From contig NZ_CP152003.1 of the NCBI RefSeq assembly GCF_038595065.1, forward strand, positions 2,770,001 through 2,834,000: 64,000 nucleotides of DNA, in the 5' to 3' direction. Position numbers and translations under genes: made by a program. The stretch is from Sutcliffiella sp. FSL R7-0096 (GTDB lineage: Bacteria > Bacillota > Bacilli > Bacillales > Bacillaceae_I). Positions 58,028-64,000 of this stretch are shown in pieces; the stretch's first letter is position 1; each line of letters starts with the position of its first letter. The notes beneath the pieces are model-generated. The model was not told the origin of the DNA, ran no database searches, and was given only the letters and a program-made list of their open reading frames with translations.

Positions 58028-59175
58028 GGAAACTTCCCTGCCCCAATAAAGAAGATATTCTTAAATATATTCCAGAATCCACCTTCTTTTTCGATTTTCT
58101 TCTCATAATAGATCGGCGTCTCCACCACAGCTTCATCCTGGACGATTACGGTGTATTCACCTACCACTTCTGGAATATCCCCTTCATCTTTCCATTCCTT
58201 CTTGGGCTTCACTAGCGTGATTTTCACACGTGTGTTGTCCTTCTCTTTTTTGGTCATAGGAAATTTGATATCCCGAGTAAGCGTGACTTTCCCTTTATAA
58301 AAATCGTCCTTAATGTCTCTTAATTTACCTTTCTCCGCAATTTCATAGAGCTCATAATCAACAAATGCACGATTAAACATATATATATGGTCTTTCCAGT
58401 CATCTGGGCCATTCAATGTTACGGCGATTACATCCAACCCATCCTTGGATGCTGTGGTGATAAGTGTCCTTTTTGCTCGTTTGGTGTATCCTGTTTTGCC
58501 TCCAGTGGCATATTGATACATGCCTGTTACAAGGCGATGTTTGTTTGTCCAGCTTCTGTCCCAAGTTTCACCTGGCGCAGCCGGTGCACGGTACACTTTC
58601 GTGCCTGCAATTTTTTTGAACTTATCGTTTTGCATTGCATATCTAGTTAGAAGCGCCATGTCATAGGCAGTGGAATAATGATTTTCGTGATCATCCAATC
58701 CATGCGGATTGGCAAATTCCGTATGGATCATTCCCAGCTCAGCAGCTTTTTCGTTCATCATGTATACAAAGCCTTCCAAGCTGCCTCCCACATGCTCGGC
58801 AATAGCTACCGCAGAATCATTTCCGGAACGAAGCATCAGCCCATACACGAGGTGTTCCAGTTTTATCTTTTCTCCTGGTTTCAAATAGATAGAAGACCCT
58901 TCCGCCCTAATCGCTTTTTCGCTAACGGTCGCAATCTCGTCCATTTTACCGGATTCAATGGCAAGGATTGCCGTCATCACCTTTGTAATGCTGGCAATCC
59001 GCTGTTTGTCATGTGCACTTTTTTCATAAATAATCCTGCCGCTCTCTTGTTCTATCAATACCGCATTTCGCGCACTGACCCCAACCTGCTCCGCTGTAGC
59101 CTTTTGAGAAAAACTTATACTAAATATCAGCAGCGCTACCAAGACGATGCTGAGCACCTTTTGCGTTAGAGACAT
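58021..59175 (-). CDS. dacB: D-alanyl-D-alanine carboxypeptidase DacB (PBP5*)
   Basis: 384 residues. Signal peptide ending near ATA28, then a class A DD-carboxypeptidase: S62-ITK65 (SxxK), RSGNDSAV (SxN), and GGKTGYTKRAKRTL (KTG). C-terminal beta domain and an amphipathic end near 370. It trims cross-links of spore cortex. Preceded by a sigma-E promoter. Confidence 0.95.
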   Translation of the reverse strand: MSLTQKVLSIVLVALLIFSISFSQKATAEQVGVSARNAVLIEQESGRIIYEKSAHDKQRIASITKVMTAILAIESGKMDEIATVSEKAIRAEGSSIYLKPGEKIKLEHLVYGLMLRSGNDSAVAIAEHVGGSLEGFVYMMNEKAAELGMIHTEFANPHGLDDHENHYSTAYDMALLTRYAMQNDKFKKIAGTKVYRAPAAPGETWDRSWTNKHRLVTGMYQYATGGKTGYTKRAKRTLITTASKDGLDVIAVTLNGPDDWKDHIYMFNRAFVDYELYEIAEKGKLRDIKDDFYKGKVTLTRDIKFPMTKKEKDNTRVKITLVKPKKEWKDEGDIPEVVGEYTVIVQDEAVVETPIYYEKKIEKEGGFWNIFKNIFFIGAGKFPW

Positions 59176-59205
59176 CCAATCCCATCCCTTATCTATTTTT
59201 GTACA

Positions 59206-59235
59206 AGTTTATGCGACACCTGTCCATATTTATGA
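59206..59235 (-). promoter_or_regulatory. sigma-E promoter of dacB-spmAB
   Basis: Reading left: TCATAAA (59235-59229) against KMATATT, 15-base spacer, CATAAACT (59213-59206) against CATACAnT; one mismatch in the -10 and two in the -35. Confidence 0.6.
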
Positions 59236-59277
59236 ATGGTTTTTATGGGGGAATGAAAAGCAGCTAATGTAAAACAT

Positions 59278-59306
59278 ATAAAAGGGAAGGTTCGCACCTC
59301 CCCTTG
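59278..59306 (-). terminator. superoxide dismutase terminator
   Basis: AAGGGGAGGT / ACCTTCCCTT (59305-59296 / 59291-59282, minus) with a GCGA loop, then TTATATG; 8 bp beyond the stop. Confidence 0.75.
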
Positions 59307-59314
59307 TCACACAC

Positions 59315-60205
59315 TCAATAGGCTTTCCATTTTAACTTGGATGCTTCCTGGTAACGTTTTTCAACGTCTTTCCAGTTCACCAGATTCCACCACTTTTCAA
59401 TATAGTCCTTGCGATCATCCTTATATTGCAGATAATAAGCATGCTCCCAAACATCCAAACCGAGCAGAGGGATGGTATCCCATTGGGTGAAGAGCTGTTG
59501 TTTTTCCGTCTGAAGGATTTCCAATCGGTGAGCACGCGGTGACCAGACAAGTAATGCCCATCCCACCCCTTCAACTTTATCAGCCGCCTCTGAAAAATGT
59601 TTTTTGAATTTTTCGTAGCTTCCGAAATCCTGGATGAGCTGTTGCATCAATCTGCCGCTTGGTTGGCCACCTCCAGTTGGCGACATATTGTCCCAGAACA
59701 TGGTATGCAAATAATGTCCGGATCCGTGAAAGGCCGCTTCCCGTTCCCAATGTTTAATTAAATCAAAATCGCCGGTTTCCCTTGCTTCCAGCATCTTCAT
59801 TTCGGCTTTGTTCAAGCCATCCACATAGCTTTTATGATGTTTTAAATGATGAAGCTCCATTATATCCCTTGATATATATGGTTCAAGCGCATTATATGGA
59901 TATGGAAGTGGGGGCAGTGTATGTTGCCCAATAGGCACTCTCCCATTATTCACTCTTCCAATGCTTACACTCTGCATCCCTTGCGCCACTTCTTCCACAC
60001 ACCTTTTAATATCGAGGACTTCCGGTTCATAAATGTACTCTGATTGGGCAGTGTCCTGTACCCTTTTTAGGATTCCCCTGGTTTCTTGTAACCAGTTATT
60101 TCGGTGCTCGTTCCCCTCTCTCTGATTGGCGGTCAATATATCGAGGCACCATTCCTCCACGTCTGCCAAGAACTGCTTGAAAACAAGTTGATTTTGCTTT
60201 ATCAT
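59315..60205 (-). CDS. sodF: Fe/Mn superoxide dismutase with N-terminal extension
   Basis: 297 residues from ATG at 60205 (AGGAGGGG just upstream; a GTG at 60223 overlaps it). Residues 1-95 are an extra helical region without known motif; the SOD proper begins at TLPPLPYPYNALEPY. Metal ligands are seen: H119 in MELHHLKHH, H167 in GHYLHTMFWDN, and Asp and His in GLDVWEHAYYLQY. Same architecture as Bacillus SodF proteins. Placed between dacB and ypuI, an insertion compared with B. subtilis. Metal choice cannot be read. Confidence 0.88.
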   Translation of the reverse strand: MIKQNQLVFKQFLADVEEWCLDILTANQREGNEHRNNWLQETRGILKRVQDTAQSEYIYEPEVLDIKRCVEEVAQGMQSVSIGRVNNGRVPIGQHTLPPLPYPYNALEPYISRDIMELHHLKHHKSYVDGLNKAEMKMLEARETGDFDLIKHWEREAAFHGSGHYLHTMFWDNMSPTGGGQPSGRLMQQLIQDFGSYEKFKKHFSEAADKVEGVGWALLVWSPRAHRLEILQTEKQQLFTQWDTIPLLGLDVWEHAYYLQYKDDRKDYIEKWWNLVNWKDVEKRYQEASKLKWKAY

Positions 60206-60282
60206 TGTTCCCCTCCTCTGCACTCATCGTTGTATTCTATGCAAAAATTGGGCAATAAGGAACGGTGGCTGGCGTAAAAATA

Positions 60283-60314
60283 AAAAACACCCAGTCCGGA
60301 TGGATTGGGTGCTT
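60283..60314 (-). terminator. ypuI terminator
   Basis: CACCCA / TGGGTG stem with inner TCC/GGA pairs (60311-60301 / 60300-60288, minus) followed by TTTTTTATTTTT; 8 bp beyond the ypuI stop. Confidence 0.88.
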
Positions 60315-60321
60315 TCAATGA

Positions 60322-60810
60322 TTAATTGCTTTGGATCATTTTAGTACGGTAATCTGTTTCATAGTATTCCAATTCTTCACGGACAGCCTGGAACTCACTT
60401 TCAAGGCCGCGTATCACCACTTTTAAAGACTCTGGTGGCGCTTCGTGAAACTGAATGGAGTTCTTACCTGTATAGGCAGAGCGGCTGTCCTCATACCATG
60501 CATCGTTTCTTGGAGCAAAAAACTCTTCAATGCATTGGTGATAAATATTATATAGTACCTTCTCTGCGGCAGATTTCCTGAATGGTTCACTTTTGAGGAT
60601 GACCTGACAAGCATTCAACCCCTCATCACAGAAAACGGCAAGGCGGCGAGTATTTAATAACAGGAGTTCCACGTACTCTTGCTTTGTTGAAGATTCCTCC
60701 ATCAAAGCGGTTAAAGTAGCCTCGTTTAAAAATGCGTTCAATTGATGTACTGTATTTCCTAAAAAACTCTCGACCTGTTCTGTTTGTGATTTAACAATTG
60801 TATTTGCCAT
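60322..60810 (-). CDS. ypuI: YpuI family protein (DUF3907)
   Basis: 162 residues, soluble, largely helical. NTVHQLNAFLNEATL, LLNTRRLAVFCDEGL and FFAPRNDAWYEDSRSAYTGKNSI identify the family, which is limited to Bacilli and found between scpB and dacB. Function unknown. Confidence 0.88.
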   Translation of the reverse strand: MANTIVKSQTEQVESFLGNTVHQLNAFLNEATLTALMEESSTKQEYVELLLLNTRRLAVFCDEGLNACQVILKSEPFRKSAAEKVLYNIYHQCIEEFFAPRNDAWYEDSRSAYTGKNSIQFHEAPPESLKVVIRGLESEFQAVREELEYYETDYRTKMIQSN

Positions 60811-60901
60811 TTAAGAATGACCCTCCAACTATTATTTTTTCTATCTGGCAGTTTCTATAAGTTACGTAAGGTAAGCTAAAAGTATTACTGCTTGGCCCAT
60901 T

Positions 60902-61333
60902 TCAAGATGATGGTTGTGCTAAAAAGTTAAGGGGAGATGTAAGTCGGTATTCTCCATTTTGCTGCAGGCCTTCGAAGATTTCTTTTAACTTCGAAATATT
61001 CACACCCTCGAAATAGCTTGCAAGCTCTTCCTTCGTGTTGATATAAATTCGCTTTCTCTGGCGAAAACTTGGATTTTTGATTAAGCAGATGATGGCTACC
61101 AGATCTTTGAACGTGATCTGCCTGCCCCCCAATTCAAAAATGGGATCTTCTTTTTGTTGGATATTCGGAATAAATTCAGCAAACGTTTCGTCGAAATAGC
61201 GAATATAAAGTACATGAAACGTCCTTTGTTCCCCAGCATCTTCAAATGACACAACGGATCTGTTGAAAAAATCCTCCGACGTGTTGGATTGGGCTTTTTC
61301 TAATTCATACCCTCTAATTTCAGTTATACGCAT
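60902..61333 (-). CDS. unrecognised protein
   Basis: 143 residues from ATG at 61333 (AGGGAGTGA 4 bases upstream; ATG at 61357 is open but lacks a site). Soluble, no signal peptide or cysteine. First half is beta-like (RTFHVLYIRYFDETFAEFIP, PIFELGGRQITFKDLVAIICLI), second half basic then helical (RQRKRIYINTKEELASYF, ISKLKEIFEGLQ). I do not recognise it; B. subtilis has nothing between ypuI and scpB. Codon use and ribosome site look native. Confidence 0.75.
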   Translation of the reverse strand: MRITEIRGYELEKAQSNTSEDFFNRSVVSFEDAGEQRTFHVLYIRYFDETFAEFIPNIQQKEDPIFELGGRQITFKDLVAIICLIKNPSFRQRKRIYINTKEELASYFEGVNISKLKEIFEGLQQNGEYRLTSPLNFLAQPSS

Positions 61334-61468
61334 GCGTTCACTCCCTATTGCTCTCATTCCATGAATCTGATTGTCGATATTCCACTACCATCAACGTGGA
61401 GTGCTATCAAGCGTGGCTATGTTAAAGCCATCTGTACTACTATTTTACCATATTATAAAAAAATAATC

Positions 61469-62047
61469 TTAAGATTCAAATGTTTCTTGAAACTTTTCGA
61501 AAAATAAATCCGCTTCCTCGTCCATTTCTTCCATGTTCACCGTCAGCGGTGGCAATTCTTTAATATCTTTCAATCCAAAGTAGTCCAGGAACTCTTTTGT
61601 AGTGCCATAAAGAATCGCCCTTCCGGTACCTTCTGCTCGTCCCACTTCTTTGACAAGGGCTTTTGCAGCCAATGTTTGCAGGGGTCTTTCACTTTTCACT
61701 CCGCGGATATTCTCCACTTCGGTCCTTGTGATAGGTTGCTTATAGGCCACAATCGCCAATGTTTCAAGAGCTGCCTGGGAAAGAGTTTGGGATGTGGGAG
61801 ATTCCACCAGTCTTTTCAAATATACAGAGTGTTCTTTCTTCGTTGTCAGCTGATACGTTCCTGCTAGCTCAATTAACGTTATTCCCCGTTCCTTTTTCTT
61901 ATACCCTTTTTGAAGGTCAGCCAATATATCAATTACGATATGTTCCTCCACCTCGAGTACCGTCGTAAGTTGTTTAAGCGTCAGTCCATCGTCTCCTGCG
62001 GCAAACAGGAGACTCTCGACAATCGCTTTCCAATTAGTAATAGTCAA
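61469..62047 (-). CDS. scpB: segregation and condensation protein B
   Basis: 192 residues from a TTG at 62047 ([22 protein letters not shown]), the family N-terminus, with GGAGGA about 10 bases upstream; the frame is open to 62092. Two winged helices ([51 protein letters not shown]) and an acidic tail. Dimer that joins ScpA and the SMC heads. Overlaps scpA by 14 bases. Confidence 0.95.
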   Translation of the reverse strand: MTITNWKAIVESLLFAAGDDGLTLKQLTTVLEVEEHIVIDILADLQKGYKKKERGITLIELAGTYQLTTKKEHSVYLKRLVESPTSQTLSQAALETLAIVAYKQPITRTEVENIRGVKSERPLQTLAAKALVKEVGRAEGTGRAILYGTTKEFLDYFGLKDIKELPPLTVNMEEMDEEADLFFEKFQETFES

Positions 62048-62816
62048 TTTCCTCGTTTCCTCCTTCCTTGTATGAAACATAGATATCCGCAAAGTTATTA
62101 TCCTGCTCCAACAGTATGCTATCTTTCTTTAAAAGTTCCAATATGGCCAAAAAGGTAACAACAATATATTCCTTACTTGATTCAGGAAAAAGTTCATAGA
62201 AATGTTTACGACCCTTAAATTGACGCAAATCTTGCATCAGTTCCTCCATCCGCTTTTCTATAGGTATTTCTTGTCTTGTTATTCTCGTTTGCATGGGCTT
62301 TTGGATTTTTTTTCTACGCATCAGCTTTTGTAAAGCTCCAAGCATGTCATATAGGGAAACATCGAGTTTGACCTCATCAGGTTGCACATCCCTCATAAGA
62401 TCACTGAGGTCACTTGGCGGTTTTGTATAGAGGTGGCTTCTTTCTTCCTCCATCTCTTTCAGGTCATCGGCTGCTTCTTTATACTTTCTGTATTCGATCA
62501 GTCGGTTCATTAATTCCTCACGGGGATCTTCTTCATACTCTGCAAATTCATCTTCCTCATCTGGCAACTCTTCATCGTGTTTCGGCAAAAGCATTTTGCT
62601 TTTGATTTCAATCAGCGTTGCAGCCATTACAAGGTATTCACTAGCAACATCCAATTGCAATTCTTTCATGGTATGTATGTATAATAAGTATTGCTCGGTG
62701 ATCTGAGCAACCGGGATATCATATATATCAATCTCCAGCCTGTTTATCAAATGTAATAATAAATCCAATGGGCCTTCAAAGGCCTCTACTTTCACATTAT
62801 ATTCCTGCACAATCAT
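62034..62816 (-). CDS. scpA: segregation and condensation protein A
   Basis: 260 residues, the kleisin of the SMC complex. N-terminal [35 protein letters not shown] binds one SMC head, an acidic centre ([20 protein letters not shown]), and a C-terminal winged helix ([17 protein letters not shown]) binds the other. AGGTGG precedes the ATG by 5 bases. Confidence 0.97.
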   Translation of the reverse strand: MIVQEYNVKVEAFEGPLDLLLHLINRLEIDIYDIPVAQITEQYLLYIHTMKELQLDVASEYLVMAATLIEIKSKMLLPKHDEELPDEEDEFAEYEEDPREELMNRLIEYRKYKEAADDLKEMEEERSHLYTKPPSDLSDLMRDVQPDEVKLDVSLYDMLGALQKLMRRKKIQKPMQTRITRQEIPIEKRMEELMQDLRQFKGRKHFYELFPESSKEYIVVTFLAILELLKKDSILLEQDNNFADIYVSYKEGGNEEIDYY

Positions 62817-62934
62817 TCATCCACCTAACATAAACATCAAACTATACAATAGTATAGAGTATTCCGGCATTATTTTATAGAGTTTTCATGATTATGTTAA
62901 AATATTATTAGATTTACATAAAGGGGGAAATCCT

Positions 62935-63456
62935 TTGTATCCGAAAGCTTATCTTGATTATTTATACCATTTTCATTGTGATAGAGACTATTTCGAATGC
63001 CATGAGGTTCTAGAGGAATATTGGAAGGAAAAAGATGCAGCCGAGCGGGAGATTCATTGGGTTGGGCTCATTCAGATTGCTGTGGGGCTCTACCACCAGC
63101 GACGTGGGAATTACAAGGGAGCTTTGCGAATGCTTCAAAATGCCCATTCGATTATCGGTAAAGAGTCAGCAGAAATTAATGCGTTGGGACTTGATAGTCG
63201 TAAATTGGTTATATTGCTTGGAGAGCGGATTGATTGTGTACGAAGGGAAGAACCATATAGCAGCTTGAATTTGCCGATAGCAGACCCTGAACTGCAGATA
63301 TCTTGTGAAGCTATGGCGAAAAAATCGAGAAAAGCTTGGGGTGCAGCAAGTGATTTGCTTGATGGTTCATTGGTGAACAGGCATACTCTCCGAGATCGTA
63401 CTGAAGTGATTGCAGAGAGGCGACGCCAGCTTAACCTGCGGAAGCGGCAAGAATAG
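62935..63456 (+). CDS. ypuF: YpuF family protein (DUF309)
   Basis: 173 residues. TTG start at 62935 behind AAGGGGGAAA. FHCDRDYFECHEVLEEYWK and WVGLIQIAVGLYHQRRGNYKGALRMLQ are the DUF309 helical signature. Divergent from scpA and convergent with ribT as in B. subtilis. Function unknown. Confidence 0.9.
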   Translation: MYPKAYLDYLYHFHCDRDYFECHEVLEEYWKEKDAAEREIHWVGLIQIAVGLYHQRRGNYKGALRMLQNAHSIIGKESAEINALGLDSRKLVILLGERIDCVRREEPYSSLNLPIADPELQISCEAMAKKSRKAWGAASDLLDGSLVNRHTLRDRTEVIAERRRQLNLRKRQE

Positions 63457-63542
63457 GATTAGTCGGGCTTTAGGGAGTGGGATGGGAAAGGGATTGAATG
63501 TGCTGGCCTATTGTAGAAATGTGAAGTTTTTGTCGAACGGCA

Positions 63543-63637
63543 TGTATTGGGTGCATTTTCGCTTGTATTTTCATTTCCCGGACTCTATTTGCTGCAGTTC
63601 CGCTTGTAATTTCATTTTCCGGATTTTCCCGTATTGT
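63543..63637. repeat. weak 21-bp-period array after ypuF
   Basis: Units near 63543, 63564, 63584 and 63605 begin TGTA-like and alternate two types; the second and fourth, TGTATTTTCATTTCCCGGA and TGTAATTTCATTTTCCGGA, match at 17 of 19. Spacing 21, 20, 21. No gene in the 262-bp gap. Confidence 0.6.
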
Positions 63638-63667
63638 AGCCCACGTGAAAATTCATCTTTACAACGC

Positions 63668-63706
63668 AAAAAACGACGCACTTTCATTAGAAAGCCGTCG
63701 TTTTTC
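63668..63706. terminator. shared terminator of ypuF and ribT
   Basis: AAAACGACG / CGTCGTTTT with inner CTTTC/GAAAG pairs, A run on the left and T run on the right, between converging genes. Confidence 0.85.
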
Positions 63707-63718
63707 TCCTATATGCAG

Positions 63719-64000
63719 TTATTCACTACATTCTTTTTCATCTAGATCACATTTTTCAATAAATGCAGTTGTATATTGTGTTGTTTTCACCGCTTTGTTA
63801 GGATAGGTTTCTGTGAGCGCCACGACCATTTTCTTGCCAAAACCTTGTCCACGATGGGATGGTATGACACTGATATGTTGAATGGTGAAGCTGTCCTCCT
63901 CCAACTCGATACCGATCAGTCCAATGATATCGTCTTCTTTCCAAAGAAAAAGCTGCCAGTTTTCTTTATCTTCGTAGTCTCTCATGGATTGCTGTAACTT
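63719..64000 (-). CDS. ribT: GNAT acetyltransferase RibT, C-terminal part
   Basis: The frame is open to the right edge (94 codons seen), so the N-terminus is missing. KLQQSMRDYEDKENWQLFLWKEDDIIGLIG, then the acetyl-CoA motif HISVIPSHRGQGFGKKMV, and FIEKCDLDEKE at the end match RibT of the riboflavin operon, which would lie outside the window. The ATG at 63985 is internal, not the start. Confidence 0.9.
   Translation of the reverse strand, partial: KLQQSMRDYEDKENWQLFLWKEDDIIGLIGIELEEDSFTIQHISVIPSHRGQGFGKKMVVALTETYPNKAVKTTQYTTAFIEKCDLDEKECSE

Overview
The window is a chromosomal core segment of a member of the Bacillaceae (low-GC, endospore-forming Firmicute). Gene order follows the Bacillus subtilis trp-aro / hbs-spoIVA / der / cmk / sleB-ypeB / gudB / recQ / serA / res / spm-dacB / scpAB-ribT arc almost gene for gene. 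Sporulation genes (spoIVA, sleB, ypeB, spmAB, dacB) and typical Bacillus starts (strong AGGAGG sites, GTG and TTG codons) agree. No phage, plasmid, transposase or CRISPR locus is present. The species cannot be named from the sequence.

Layout. 1-6.5 kb: the aromatic supraoperon aroC-aroB-aroH-trpE-trpD-trpC-trpF (minus strand, trpF cut by the edge), with an 11-triplet TRAP-binding leader and terminator before trpE. 6.9-12.4 kb: cheR, ndk, hepT-menG-hepS (menaquinone chain), then mtrB and folE; mtrB encodes the TRAP protein that reads the trp leader. 12.7-21.3 kb: hbs, spoIVA (sigma-E promoter), yphF, yphE, gpsA, der, a YIEGIA membrane protein with its small partner, yphA, ypzI. 21.9-30.3 kb: fni, S1-like ypfD, plsC, cmk, ypfB, the PilZ protein motI, germination pair sleB-ypeB, prsW. 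30.4-41.7 kb: ansA, ypdA, gudB, mecB, a CarH-type B12 photoreceptor regulator, ypbG-ypbF-ypbE-ypbD-recQ-ypbB, fer. 41.8-49 kb: ribU behind an FMN riboswitch, serA, hisJ, sigX-rsiX behind a sigma-X promoter, then a two-gene cassette behind a cobalamin riboswitch: a lipoprotein with a transcobalamin-like domain and an ECF S component. 49-64 kb: resE-resD, resC-resB-resA, rluB, spmB-spmA-dacB, an N-terminally extended superoxide dismutase, ypuI, an unrecognised gene, scpB-scpA, ypuF, ribT (cut by the edge).

The genes themselves are mostly ordinary. The unusual content is of two kinds. First, a vitamin B12 theme: the riboswitch-controlled uptake cassette and the CarH-like regulator, whose own -35 box is overlapped by TnTACA repeats. 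Second, a rich set of intergenic repeats: (a) four copies of a 163-211 bp MITE-like element, two with perfect 8-bp target duplications that include the stop codon of aroB or fni; (b) arrays of degenerate units with a period of 21 bp, each with its own consensus (7.76-8.09, 55.23-55.35, 55.38-55.51 and more weakly 63.54 kb); (c) a seven-unit array with a 52-bp period, each unit carrying a hairpin, between rluB and spmB; (d) GC-rich repeats of a kind common in Bacillus genomes.

Functional links seen inside the window: TRAP (mtrB) controlling trpE; sigma-X driving its own operon; FMN and B12 riboswitches controlling two ECF S components that would share an energising module encoded elsewhere; ResDE adjacent to the cytochrome c maturation genes resABC; and mother-cell sigma-E promoters before spoIVA and dacB-spmAB.
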